From positions 1 through 47,463 of the IMG/VR virus record IMGVR_UViG_3300010392_000264: DNA of 47,463 bases; one strand, given 5' to 3'. Each line of letters opens with the position of its first letter. Positions within the stretch are counted from its first letter, which is position 1. The notes beneath the pieces were generated by a model. It saw nothing but the letters and a program-made list of their open reading frames with translations, was not told the origin of the DNA and did not search any database. The translations under genes and the position numbers were made by a program. Origin of the DNA: a virus. Below, piece after piece: positions 14,464-23,679 of the stretch.

Positions 14464-15384
14464 ATGACTTACAGCAACTATCCGGGCGGCTTCGCCAACG
14501 GCGTTACCATCCGCAACGTCCCCATCGTCGTCACCAACCCTGGCATGGTCTATTGGGTTGACAGCAACACCGGATCGAACGGCAACAAGGGCACGTTCGA
14601 CCGCCCGTTCGGCACCATTGACTACGCCATCGGTCGCTGCGCGGCGTCCAAGGGCGACGTGATCTTCGTCAAGCCGGGCCATGCCGAAACCATTTCGGAC
14701 GCGGGCGACATCGCCGCTGACGTGGCCGGCGTCGCCGTCGTCGGGCTCGGCAAGGGCACGAACCGGCCGACGATCACGCTGGACACGGCGACCGATGCGG
14801 CTCTGGCGATCTCCGCCGCCAACGTCACGCTGCACAATCTCCGCTTCGTCGCGAACTTCGCCGACATCGCAGCGATGATCACCGTGGCGGGCACCGACGC
14901 ACATATCGACATGTGCGAGTTCGTCCCGGCCGGCGCGAACCTCAACTGGGTCAACGTCATCGACGCGAGCGGCGGCGACAATACGGCGGACGGGCTGACC
15001 GTCACCGGCTGCCGCGCCTTCGCGGTGGATGCGGCGTCGGACAGTTTCATCTCGATCACGGGCGACATCGACCGCCTCACCGTGGCCGAGAACTTCGTGA
15101 ACTTCGACGCGGACGCCGACGCCTTCATTGAGCAGGCGACCGGCAAGGACATGCTGAACGCCTACATCTGCGACAACGTGTACTGCTCGCTGACGACGAC
15201 GGGCGATCTCCTGATCGACAACGACACCGACGCGAACAGCGGCGTTCTCGCGCGCAATCTCGTGGCGCACGCGGACACGGCCGGCGAAGTCATCTTCGAC
15301 GCTGGCGGCGTCTATCCGTTCGAGAACCGCGCTTCCGGCGTGGCGACGGCGAGCGGCTACCTGCTGCCGGCGGTCGATAGCTGA
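14464..15384 (+). CDS. Beta-helix virion protein next to coat
   Basis: A 306-residue protein opening TYSNYPGGFANGVTIRNVPI, a start shared by phage structural proteins that follow coat. WVDSNTGSNGNKGTFDRPF and IDYAIGRCA then lead into Val/Ile/Asp-periodic strands typical of right-handed parallel beta-helices. It could be a head fibre, decoration or tail component. There is no catalytic signature. The ribosome site AGGAG precedes ATG by about 8 nt. Confidence 0.65.
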   Translation: MTYSNYPGGFANGVTIRNVPIVVTNPGMVYWVDSNTGSNGNKGTFDRPFGTIDYAIGRCAASKGDVIFVKPGHAETISDAGDIAADVAGVAVVGLGKGTNRPTITLDTATDAALAISAANVTLHNLRFVANFADIAAMITVAGTDAHIDMCEFVPAGANLNWVNVIDASGGDNTADGLTVTGCRAFAVDAASDSFISITGDIDRLTVAENFVNFDADADAFIEQATGKDMLNAYICDNVYCSLTTTGDLLIDNDTDANSGVLARNLVAHADTAGEVIFDAGGVYPFENRASGVATASGYLLPAVDS

Positions 15385-15410
15385 TCGTAGGGAAGGCGGA
15401 GGACTAGGGT

Positions 15411-15791
15411 ATGGCAGACATCCCCCCGGTCCCCGCCGGCCCGTTCGGGTCGCGCGGGGGCGAGGCGAACAGCTTCACGACGTTCGTGGAGACGCTGACC
15501 AGCACGAACACGTCAAGCTCCGAGATCGAACTGCGCCCCGGCCAATGGGTCGAGGTGCGGCTTCAGGCGACGGGCACGTTCGACAGCGGCACGGTCTCCC
15601 TGCACGGCTGCGACGTGAGCGGCGGCACGTTCGCTGCGCTGCCGGGCTTGGACGGCTCGGCTATCGCGCTGACGGCGGCCGGTTGGGCGGCTTCGGCCAT
15701 CGTGCCGAATTACGTCAAGGTGGTGACCTCTGGCGGCGGCGGCACGCAGGATATCGACGTGCGCCTGACGGCTGTGCAGAAGGTGCGCTGA
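15411..15791 (+). CDS. Putative virion protein
   Basis: A 126-residue beta-rich protein (ELRPGQWVEVRLQATG, NYVKVVTSGGGGTQDIDVRL) with a disordered Pro/Gly N-terminus. No family recognised. It lies in the structural block and its stop overlaps the next start (TGATGG), so it is probably a minor virion or assembly protein. Confidence 0.6.
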   Translation: MADIPPVPAGPFGSRGGEANSFTTFVETLTSTNTSSSEIELRPGQWVEVRLQATGTFDSGTVSLHGCDVSGGTFAALPGLDGSAIALTAAGWAASAIVPNYVKVVTSGGGGTQDIDVRLTAVQKVR

Positions 15792-16039
15792 TGGCCGGCG
15801 GGACGTACTACGCCAAGGGCCAGCACAACGTCATCTGCGACCGCTCCGGCTACAAGCTGAAGTCGGGCGACGCGGTGACGACGTGGGACGGGCTCGTGGT
15901 GCAGCCGGAGGATTGGGAGCCGCGCCACCCGCTGGACTTCTCGGCCAAGCCGCGTGATCGGCAGACGGTCGAGAACCCGCGCCCGAGGCCGGCTGACATC
16001 TTCCTTGAATACGGCGACGTGACGGCGGACGACCTCTAA
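15791..16039 (+). CDS. Small protein upstream of the gp4-like gene
   Basis: An 82-residue protein: YYAKGQHNVICDRSGYKLKSG, then TWDGLVVQPEDWEPRHP, and an acidic tail. The CDRSGYK stretch resembles small phage proteins found beside head-completion genes; a role is not known to me. Start and stop overlap both neighbours, supporting coupled translation. Confidence 0.65.
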   Translation: MAGGTYYAKGQHNVICDRSGYKLKSGDAVTTWDGLVVQPEDWEPRHPLDFSAKPRDRQTVENPRPRPADIFLEYGDVTADDL

Positions 16040-16965
16040 TGGCGACCAGCGGCAGCACCGACTTTCAGCAGACGGCGTTCACTATCGTCAAGGACGCCTT
16101 CACCGAAGTCACCGCGCATCCGTCCGATCAGGACATGGACGCGGCCGACCTGTCGTTCTGCCTCCGCAAGTTCAACGCCATGATTAAGGCGTGGAACGCG
16201 CAAGGCATCCACCTCTGGAAGGTCAAGGAAGCGACGCTGTTTCTGCGCAGCGGCGTCCGCTTCTACGATCTCGGCGCGACGGGCGACAAGGCGGCAATCG
16301 AGCCGGTCGAGACGACGCTTTCGGCCGACGCCGCCACGTCCGCCACGACGCCCTCGCTGACCAGCACGACGGGCATTGCCGCTAACGACGTGATCGGCAT
16401 CGAACTCGACGACAATACGATCCACTGGACGACGGTTGCGAGCATCGGCCCTGTGGCGCTCACAGCCGGTCTGGCGAGCGCAGCGTCTTCCGGGCTCGCT
16501 GTGTACGCCTACCCGACGACGGCCGCTGTAGCCCGCCCGCAGCGCATCACAGGCGCACGCTACGAGTTGGCGGGCAACGAATACCCGCTGGAGATCATCA
16601 GCCGCGCCGAATATGAGGCCTACGCCAACAAGACGGCCACGGGCTCGCCGAACAGCGTCTATTACGACCCGCGCCTCGGCAACGGTCGCGTCTTCCTCTG
16701 GCCCGCGCCGGACGACGTGAGCGGCGTTGTGCGGCTGACATGCGAACTGCCCATCGAAGACATCGACGACAGTTCCGATAACGCCGACTTCCCGGCCGAG
16801 TGGACGCAGGCGCTGGTCTGCAATCTGGCATATGAGATCGCGCCGTCATATGGCGTCTGGGGCAACCGCCACGCCGAATTGAAGGGCCGGGCGATGGAGG
16901 CTTTGGACAACGTGATCGACTACGACCGGGAGTATGCCCCGGTCACGTTCCAGCCGGCCTACTGA
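16039..16965 (+). CDS. Tail accessory factor, P22 gp4-like
   Basis: A 308-residue protein with gp4-like features: DLSFCLRKFNAMIKAWNAQGIHLW (about 36-59), an inserted beta region, RPQRITGARYELAGNEYPLEI, then FPAEWTQALVCNLAYEIAPSYG near the C-terminus. Proteins of this type form the ring that binds the portal and starts tail assembly. It is followed with no gap by the gp10-like gene, the same order as in P22. Confidence 0.85.
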   Translation: MATSGSTDFQQTAFTIVKDAFTEVTAHPSDQDMDAADLSFCLRKFNAMIKAWNAQGIHLWKVKEATLFLRSGVRFYDLGATGDKAAIEPVETTLSADAATSATTPSLTSTTGIAANDVIGIELDDNTIHWTTVASIGPVALTAGLASAASSGLAVYAYPTTAAVARPQRITGARYELAGNEYPLEIISRAEYEAYANKTATGSPNSVYYDPRLGNGRVFLWPAPDDVSGVVRLTCELPIEDIDDSSDNADFPAEWTQALVCNLAYEIAPSYGVWGNRHAELKGRAMEALDNVIDYDREYAPVTFQPAY

Positions 16966-18387
16966 ATGCCGCGCGTTAACGTACAGATCCCGGTCGGCTC
17001 CGATCACCGGGACGTGCTGCCGTGGTCGCAGCAGCGGCTGCTAAACCTTTATCCCGAGTTCCAGGAAGCCGCGCCGACCAAGACGCCTTACGCGCTCCGG
17101 GCGACGGAAGGGACGGTCGAGTGGGCCGATACGCAGACCTTGCAGCCAATCCGGGGCATGATCCTCGGCGCTGACGGGCTGGTCTACGCCGTTTCCGACC
17201 GCACACTGCATAGTTTTGACCGCGACGGCACGAAGCGCACCATGGTCGGCGAGGTTATCGACGGCTCAGGGCCGGTCTCGATGGCCTACAACCCGACGCA
17301 GATTTGCATCATCACCGAAACCGGCAATCAGTATGTCTGCGGCTATGGCGGGCTGATCGAGAAGAACCCCGACGCCGATTACCTGCCGAGCCAGTATGTC
17401 GTCGTGATGGACGGCCACGGCATCCTGCTTCGGAAGGACAGCGACGAGTTCATTCTGACAAGCCTGGACGACTTCACGACCATCGACCCACTCGACTTCG
17501 CGACGGCGGAAAAGCGGCCGGACAACCTGATCTCGGCGGCTGTGCTGAATGACAATCTCTGGCTTTTCGGCGTGGAGACGACGGAGGTCTGGTTCAATTC
17601 CGGCGACGCAGACTTCCCGTTCGCGCGCACCACGGGCGGCTCTATCCCGCGCGGCTGTGCGGCGCGGTTTAGCGTCGTCGTCGAGGACAACGCAGTCTTC
17701 TGGCTTGGCGACGACGGCACGGTCTACCGGGCGAGCGGACCGACGCCGCAGCGCATCAGCACGCACGCCATCGAAGAGCACATCCGCATGATGCACGACA
17801 TCAGCGACGCCATTGCGCTCTCGTACACGCTGAACGGCCACAAGTTCTATGCGCTCTCGTTCCCGGCCGGTGAGATGACGTTCGTTTACGACATCGCGAC
17901 GGGTTCCTGGCATGAGAGGTCGAGCGGCACGACCTACACCGGGGCATGGGACGCGAGGCACCACGTTTTCGCCTACCGCAAGAACCTGGTCGGCGGGTCT
18001 GACGGCAAAATCTACAATCTCGATCCCGAAACCTACACGGAAGCCGGGGCGACCATCGTGCGCGAGGCTATCGCCCCCGTCCTGCATGGCGGCACGCAGA
18101 ACCGTGTCACCATGGCGGCCTTCGAGATCGACATCGACGGCGGCCAGGGCGTGCTTAGCGGGCAAGGCTCCGACCCGTTCCTGCTGCTGTCGTGGTCCGA
18201 CGACGGCGGGCGGACCTATCGCACGGATCGGGCGGTGAAGACCGGCAAGCGCGGCGTCTGGGCGCACAAGGCGCGCACCTATCGGCTCGGCAGCTTCTAT
18301 GAGCGCCACATGCGCATCCGATACAGCGATCCGACAGCATTTTCGATCCTTGGCGCGAGCGCCGAAATCGAGGCGGGTTACGCATGA
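16966..18387 (+). CDS. Packaged-DNA stabilisation protein, P22 gp10-like
   Basis: A 473-residue tail hub protein. The opening LPWSQQRLLNLYPEFQEAAP and the repeated beta-propeller-like units (GMILGADGLVYAVSDRTLHS, MDGHGILLRKDSD, NDNLWLFGVETTEVWFNSGD) are characteristic of gp10-like proteins that plug the head after packaging. It starts immediately after the gp4-like stop with no separate ribosome site visible, so coupling is likely. It overlaps the next gene by 4 nt (ATGA). Confidence 0.87.
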   Translation: MPRVNVQIPVGSDHRDVLPWSQQRLLNLYPEFQEAAPTKTPYALRATEGTVEWADTQTLQPIRGMILGADGLVYAVSDRTLHSFDRDGTKRTMVGEVIDGSGPVSMAYNPTQICIITETGNQYVCGYGGLIEKNPDADYLPSQYVVVMDGHGILLRKDSDEFILTSLDDFTTIDPLDFATAEKRPDNLISAAVLNDNLWLFGVETTEVWFNSGDADFPFARTTGGSIPRGCAARFSVVVEDNAVFWLGDDGTVYRASGPTPQRISTHAIEEHIRMMHDISDAIALSYTLNGHKFYALSFPAGEMTFVYDIATGSWHERSSGTTYTGAWDARHHVFAYRKNLVGGSDGKIYNLDPETYTEAGATIVREAIAPVLHGGTQNRVTMAAFEIDIDGGQGVLSGQGSDPFLLLSWSDDGGRTYRTDRAVKTGKRGVWAHKARTYRLGSFYERHMRIRYSDPTAFSILGASAEIEAGYA

Positions 18388-19433
18388 CGACCGGCTTCTA
18401 CACGACGCCAACGGCTTTTAATGGGCAGCAGAACGGGCTGTTTCGGCCGGCGAACAGCAACACGTCGTTCGGACTGACGCAGGGGCAGAGCCCGTTCGGC
18501 ACGTTCGGCTTCGGGCAGTCGTTCGCCGAGCTTGGAAACAACAGCGGACAGAGCGCGTTCAATGGCGGCTTTACGCCGTTCCTGACGCAATCGCAGTTCG
18601 CGGGCGGCGGCACGTTCCAGAACGGCATGGGCGCGCCGCAGGTCGGTTTCGGCGGCTTCGACGATGTTGGCGGCGACAGTGGCGGCATGGGGCCGGGGAG
18701 CAATAGCGCCGGGGACCTAGGCGACATTGGCGGGCCTTCGGCTGCGTCTCAGGATTTTTCGTCGCCGGGCATGGGCATGCAGAACCCGGACATGACGACC
18801 GGGCAGGCTCTCGGCAATGCGCTCGGCGTTATGGGGCCTCTCGGCATGGCGGCCAGTATGGGGCTAGCTATCGCCAATCCGAATAACCCGAGCTTGAGCA
18901 TGACCGGCCGCACCGGAATGAATCCCTTCGGCAGCGCTCAGGACGTGAGTTTCGATCAGTCGTTTTCTGACGAGAGCGGCGTTTCCGATATCGGGGAGGT
19001 CGGCGGCTTCTCTGTCGGGCAGGAAGACGTAGGGTTCGGCGACGCCGGGTTCGGCGGTATGGAAGCGGGCCTTGGCGTTTCGGCCGACATCAACAGCGCC
19101 GACGAGGGCGATGGAGGCGACGGCGAAGGCGGCTGTGTCATCGCCACGCACGCGCTCGCCAACGGCGCATTCACCCGTCGCGACCGACGCGAGGCCGTCG
19201 TCTGGTGCTCGCGCAACCTGCATGGCTCATGGTGGGGCGAGGCGTTCCGGCGAGGCTATCGCCATGCCGGCAAGCGGGCCATCGCGCGCGGCGAGGCGGC
19301 CAAGCACTACGACGAGTTCCGGCGCTTCGTCGCCTTTGTGACGGGCAAGCGGCGCGATCTCGGCGGCGCGTGGATCGTCGCCCGTCGCGGCGTGCAGTTC
19401 TTCCTATCCGGCATGATCCATCGGGCCGACTGA
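18384..19433 (+). CDS. Low-complexity virion-associated protein with conserved Cys/Trp C-terminal domain
   Basis: A 349-residue two-part protein. Residues 1-245 are Gly/Phe/Gln/Ser-rich low complexity. Residues about 250-349 form a compact domain opening GGCVIATHALANGAF, then RDRREAVVWCSRNLHGSWWG, RRGYRHAGKRAIARG and HYDEFRRFVAF. The GGCVIAT opening is like the C-terminal CFI-box type domain; its function is unknown to me. Location between gp10-like and tailspike genes suggests a tail-tip or needle role (P22 has gp26 near here), which is inference only. Confidence 0.6.
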   Translation: MTTGFYTTPTAFNGQQNGLFRPANSNTSFGLTQGQSPFGTFGFGQSFAELGNNSGQSAFNGGFTPFLTQSQFAGGGTFQNGMGAPQVGFGGFDDVGGDSGGMGPGSNSAGDLGDIGGPSAASQDFSSPGMGMQNPDMTTGQALGNALGVMGPLGMAASMGLAIANPNNPSLSMTGRTGMNPFGSAQDVSFDQSFSDESGVSDIGEVGGFSVGQEDVGFGDAGFGGMEAGLGVSADINSADEGDGGDGEGGCVIATHALANGAFTRRDRREAVVWCSRNLHGSWWGEAFRRGYRHAGKRAIARGEAAKHYDEFRRFVAFVTGKRRDLGGAWIVARRGVQFFLSGMIHRAD

Positions 19434-21703
19434 TGGCGACCGTCAACAACTACCTGCCCAAGCCGCCGGTCACATCCGACCAGCGTCTGAACCTCTGGCA
19501 TGACTACCTTTGGCGGCTTCTGACGCAGACCGGGCAACTCAACCTGTCGCAAGTCAGCGGCACAGCAGGCATCGCCCCTTCCATCGAAGATTACGGCGCG
19601 TCGGGCGACGGCGTGACCCCTAATGACACAGCGTTTCCGGCGGCAGAGGCGGCGGGGCTCACGACGTTTACGTTGCTGCCGGGCAGCACATACGCCATCG
19701 ACGCTTCGATGACGATCAACGCGCACGTTCTGTCGCTTGGCGGAAAGCTGAGCGCGGCGTCTGGCGCTACCGTGACGCTTGCAGGCGGGTATACATCCAT
19801 GGGCGCAACGCCGGTCTTCACTGGAGAAGGGACGTTCGCCATCACCAATCCGCAGACCGTCAGCCCGCAGCATTGGGGCGCGGTCAACGCCGGGGCGGCA
19901 GACGACTACGCAGCATTTATCGCGTGCCTGAACGCCGCAGCGGATTGCGACGTGGACGGGCTTGGCTGGGCGTTCCGCATCGATAGCGAGATGGCCCCGA
20001 CAACCATCCCGGCGTCGCTTCGGAACATGGCGCTCGACTGCTCGAATGTCCCAGATGGGGCTGGCGTCGATACGCTGCTGCTGTTCGCCGGCTCGCAGGG
20101 CACGGCGACGACGCTTACGGCAGATGCCAGCAAGGGCGACCGCGTTCTGACCGTCGCGAGTACGACGGGCTTATCGGATGACGGTTATGCATGGCTGGCG
20201 TCGGACGATAGCTATGACGCCGGGCAGAGCCTTACGATGGGGCAGATTGTCCGCGTCGAGAGCGTCGATAGCGCCACACAGCTAACGCTGTTCGAAGCCA
20301 TTCACTACGATTTCGCGACGGCAGACAACGCGACCATCGCGCCGCTTTCTCTTGGCCGACAATGTGTCGTCGATAACGTCAGCATCACGGGCGGAGGCGC
20401 TGGCACACAGGAGGGGCTTCGTTTCGACAAGTGCCTGTCGCCCCGTGTGCGCGACTGCACGTTCGATCTCATCGACCACTGCGCGCTCGTCTTTCAGCGC
20501 TGCGTGGATGTCGTCGCCGAGAGCAACCGGATATCGCGCGCCAGGGCGACAACGACGGCTTACGGCATCCAGATCGGCAATGGCTGCTTTGGATGGAAGT
20601 TGATCGGCAATCACATGGCCGAAATGCGCCATGGCGTGACTATCGGCGATAACGACGGCATCAACATCGGCGGGCTGATCCAAGGCAACACCATCGAGGA
20701 CGCCGAGAGCGCGGGCATAGACAGCCATTCGGCCGGCGATCTCATCACGATATCGGACAACGTGATCCGCTGCACCGGCTCCGGCGCGACGACGGAAGAC
20801 GGCATATTCTTCGAGGGCGGCCGGGCGATCATCGCCGACAACCTTGTCGCGGGCGCGCGTCGGCATGGCATCGCCTACATCCCGGCCATCGACACCGGCT
20901 ATGCGACGATTACGATCACAGGCAACCGGATCGTGGACGGCGGCGGTGGCACGTCCAGCGACCGGGGCATCTTCGTGCAGAACGCCACGGCAGGCGTCGC
21001 GATCACCAGCGTCGTCATCGCGAATAACCATATCGACGGCGCTTACGATATCGGCATCAACATCCACGCATCTTCGGGCAACGTCGCGAAGGTCGCCGTT
21101 ACCGGGAACGTCGTCGCGAACGCCACGGCTACGCAGTCATTGCTCTTGCAGGCGGCGACGGGGTTCACCATCGCGGGCGCGACGATCACGGGAAATTCGC
21201 TTAATACGGCGGGCAATCAGGTTGTTTATCTGCTCGGCGCGGACGCGGACAGCGTGCTTGATGTGGTGGTCTCCGGCAATCACCTCATTGGCGGCTCTCA
21301 GGCCGTGCGGGCTACGAACGCAAATGCGCTTGTGGTGGGCAGGAACGCCTATGACGGCAACACGAAGCGCTATCTGATCGCCACAAGCACGGGCATCAAC
21401 CTAGACCGATCCGGTTTGCCGCCGACGACGGTAACGGGCGCGACATATACCGTCCTACCGGACGATGCGGAGATCATCGCCAATCGTGCCGGCACGGTCA
21501 CGCTGACATTGCCGGGCGTCACGGCCGAGCCCGGCCGCGTTCTGCCTATCAGGACGATCCAGAATCAGACAGTCGTGAGCAATTCATCTGATGTCGTTCC
21601 GCTCGCGGGCGGAAGCGCCGGAACAGCCATTTGCGCCGGAACAGCCGGGGCTTGGGCACGTCTCGTCGATGACGGGACGAGCTGGTTGATCTCGGCGGCA
21701 TAG
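19433..21703 (+). CDS. Tailspike-like right-handed beta-helix protein
   Basis: A 756-residue protein. The N-terminal segment (about 1-50, NLWHDYLWRLLTQTGQLNL) is the likely virion-binding part, followed by the pectate-lyase-like opening EDYGASGDGVTPNDTAF. Many beta-helix rungs follow (NRISRARATTTAYGIQIGNG, GNRIVDGGGGTSSDRGIFVQ). The C-terminal domain (from about residue 665) has YTVLPDDAEIIANRAGTVTL. It probably binds or degrades a surface polysaccharide. Catalytic residues cannot be assigned by eye. ATG 19433 overlaps the previous stop (TGATGG); longer in-frame extensions lie inside the upstream gene. Confidence 0.8.
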   Translation: MATVNNYLPKPPVTSDQRLNLWHDYLWRLLTQTGQLNLSQVSGTAGIAPSIEDYGASGDGVTPNDTAFPAAEAAGLTTFTLLPGSTYAIDASMTINAHVLSLGGKLSAASGATVTLAGGYTSMGATPVFTGEGTFAITNPQTVSPQHWGAVNAGAADDYAAFIACLNAAADCDVDGLGWAFRIDSEMAPTTIPASLRNMALDCSNVPDGAGVDTLLLFAGSQGTATTLTADASKGDRVLTVASTTGLSDDGYAWLASDDSYDAGQSLTMGQIVRVESVDSATQLTLFEAIHYDFATADNATIAPLSLGRQCVVDNVSITGGGAGTQEGLRFDKCLSPRVRDCTFDLIDHCALVFQRCVDVVAESNRISRARATTTAYGIQIGNGCFGWKLIGNHMAEMRHGVTIGDNDGINIGGLIQGNTIEDAESAGIDSHSAGDLITISDNVIRCTGSGATTEDGIFFEGGRAIIADNLVAGARRHGIAYIPAIDTGYATITITGNRIVDGGGGTSSDRGIFVQNATAGVAITSVVIANNHIDGAYDIGINIHASSGNVAKVAVTGNVVANATATQSLLLQAATGFTIAGATITGNSLNTAGNQVVYLLGADADSVLDVVVSGNHLIGGSQAVRATNANALVVGRNAYDGNTKRYLIATSTGINLDRSGLPPTTVTGATYTVLPDDAEIIANRAGTVTLTLPGVTAEPGRVLPIRTIQNQTVVSNSSDVVPLAGGSAGTAICAGTAGAWARLVDDGTSWLISAA

Positions 21704-21713
21704 GGAAACTAAC

Positions 21714-22370
21714 ATGGGCTTCTTCGACGGTTTCGGGATCGGCGACGCGCTCGGCGTGGTCGGCACGGTCGGCGGCATCGCGGCCAATATCGCAGGCTCT
21801 AACAAGCAGGCGAAGGCGGCCAAGGAAGCGGCCGGGCTCAGCAATGAGCAGTTCCAGCAGATCTATGGCGACCTCGCGCCGAGCCGGGCCGCTGGCGAGC
21901 AAGCGCTGTTCGCCCTATCCGACCAGTTGGGATTGCCGCGCCCTGTCGTCGCCAACAACCTCGTTACGGACCCGACGACCGGCGAGCCGTATCCGACGAC
22001 GGACGCCTTCAACTTCCGCCAGACGCCGGGCTATCAGTTCCAGTTCAACGAGGGCGTTAAGGCCATCGACCGGGGCGCGGCGGCGCGGGGGCTGCTGAAG
22101 TCGGGCGGTCGGCTGAAGGCGCTTGAGCGCTTCGGGCAGGGCCTCGCCGACCGGGAGTATGGCGACTACATGAACCGCCTCGCCGCCATCGCCGGGCTTG
22201 GGCAGACGGCGACGACGCAGACCGGCCAGTTCGGGGCGCAGAACGCGCTTGCGGCCGGCCAGGCGGGCATCGGTGCGGCGACGGCGCAGGCGAACGGGCT
22301 TACGGGCGCTGCGTCGAGCTTCAACAACCTCGCCGGCAATCTGATCCTCGCCAACGCGCTGAGGGGCTAA
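21714..22370 (+). CDS. DNA ejection/internal virion protein 1 (putative)
   Basis: A 218-residue Ala/Gly/Gln-rich protein. It starts with a Gly-rich apolar segment (FGIGDALGVVGTVGGIAANI), then SNKQAKAAKEAAG, the block FRQTPGYQFQFNEGVKAIDR, and LKALERFGQGLADREYGDYM. This block is common in ejection-type proteins of short-tailed phages, placed after tail genes as in P22 gp7/gp20/gp16. These enter the cell envelope with the DNA. RBS GGGAAAC is modest. Confidence 0.75.
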   Translation: MGFFDGFGIGDALGVVGTVGGIAANIAGSNKQAKAAKEAAGLSNEQFQQIYGDLAPSRAAGEQALFALSDQLGLPRPVVANNLVTDPTTGEPYPTTDAFNFRQTPGYQFQFNEGVKAIDRGAAARGLLKSGGRLKALERFGQGLADREYGDYMNRLAAIAGLGQTATTQTGQFGAQNALAAGQAGIGAATAQANGLTGAASSFNNLAGNLILANALRG

Positions 22371-22374
22371 CCGC

Positions 22375-23676
22375 ATGTTCAACGTTCCCGCACTCAACCC
22401 GGTTCAGCCGGTCAACATCGCCGGAAACCTGCTGGCGGCGCAGCAGATCAAGGGCTCTCAACTTCAGAACAAGCTCGCCGAGGCTGCGGCCATGCGGCAG
22501 GAGAAGACGCCGGCTCTCGTGCAGGCGGCCATGGGCGGCGATCAGTCCGCAATGGCGAACCTGCTGGCGACTAACCCGCCGGTGGCGAACGGGCTGGCGT
22601 CCTATCAGGCGAACCAGACGGCTATGGCGTCGGCCGCTGAGGCGAAGAAGCGCGAGGCGGCGGGGCAGTTGTTTGCTATCGCCAAGACCACGGCGAACCC
22701 GCGCGAGTTTCTGAAGTCGCGTGGGCAGGGCATCCTTGATGAGCAGGACATGGCGATGCTTGATCAGGTGCCGGACGAGCAACTGCCGGCGCTGATCGAT
22801 TACGGCATTGCGCAAGCCCAGGGAACGCAGGCGACGGTTGCCGGGCAGCGGGCGGATCGGGCCTTTGATCGCGGCGTTTACGAGAGCGACCGTGGATATG
22901 GTTTGCAGTCGCGCGCGGAAGCCAGGCAGGCGGCGGCGGCTGCGCGTGCGGCGGAAGCGGCCCGCATGGGTAAGATCCCTGACGGCATGAGGCTCGATGA
23001 ACAGGGCCAATTGGTCCCGATGATTGGGCCAAATGGCCAGCCGTTCCGTGGCGCGGTCGATCCGAAAGAAGAAGGCACGTTCCGCAAGGAGTTCCTGAAG
23101 GAGACGGCGGACTTCCGCGAGGTCGATAGCGCCATGCGACGGGTTTACGCAGCGAAAGACGACGCGGCCGGCGATCTCGCGCTGGTCTTCGCCTACATGA
23201 AGATGCTCGATCCTGGTTCCGTCGTTCGCGAGGGCGAGGCGGCGAGCCTGTCTGCGGCGCAGAGCATCCCGGCGCGCATCCTGCTGGCTTACGAGAACGC
23301 ACGCGAAGGCCGCAAGCTTGGGCCGCAGATCCGTCAGGAGATCATGGCGCAGGTCAAACCGATGTATGACAACGCCAAGCAGGTCTACGACGGAAAGGCG
23401 CGCTTCTATGAGCGGGTCGCCGGTGATTACGGGTATGATCCCAATCGCGTCATTATGGGAATTGAGCCACTTCCGCCGATTGGTGGCGGGCGCGGTGGGG
23501 CTGGGAACGGCGCTGACCCGAACATCCGCTATGATGGCCAGCCAGGCATGACGCCGGTTCCGCCCGGTTTCTACGATCAGAACCGCGCGCCGGCTCAGTC
23601 ACGCCCGCCGGTCGATATCCCGGGGCTTCAGCTTGCCCCGCCAGGATCGCCAACAGGCAACATTTACGGGCGCTGA
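22375..23676 (+). CDS. DNA ejection/internal virion protein 2 (putative)
   Basis: A 433-residue, Ala/Gln-rich, mainly helical protein (LLAAQQIKGSQLQNKLAEAA; RAEARQAAAAARAAEAARMG) with a Pro/Gly-rich C-terminal tail. The conserved-looking middle is RVYAAKDDAAGDLALVFAYM, then LDPGSVVREGEAASL, a stretch I associate with phage ejection or DNA-transfer proteins. It is the second of three consecutive ejection-type genes. Confidence 0.7.
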   Translation: MFNVPALNPVQPVNIAGNLLAAQQIKGSQLQNKLAEAAAMRQEKTPALVQAAMGGDQSAMANLLATNPPVANGLASYQANQTAMASAAEAKKREAAGQLFAIAKTTANPREFLKSRGQGILDEQDMAMLDQVPDEQLPALIDYGIAQAQGTQATVAGQRADRAFDRGVYESDRGYGLQSRAEARQAAAAARAAEAARMGKIPDGMRLDEQGQLVPMIGPNGQPFRGAVDPKEEGTFRKEFLKETADFREVDSAMRRVYAAKDDAAGDLALVFAYMKMLDPGSVVREGEAASLSAAQSIPARILLAYENAREGRKLGPQIRQEIMAQVKPMYDNAKQVYDGKARFYERVAGDYGYDPNRVIMGIEPLPPIGGGRGGAGNGADPNIRYDGQPGMTPVPPGFYDQNRAPAQSRPPVDIPGLQLAPPGSPTGNIYGR

Positions 23677-23679
23677 TCG

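Noticed and set aside
17266-18411. 381-residue reverse-strand frame
   Set aside because: Lies wholly antisense to the gp10-like gene and its neighbour, with shadow-type composition.
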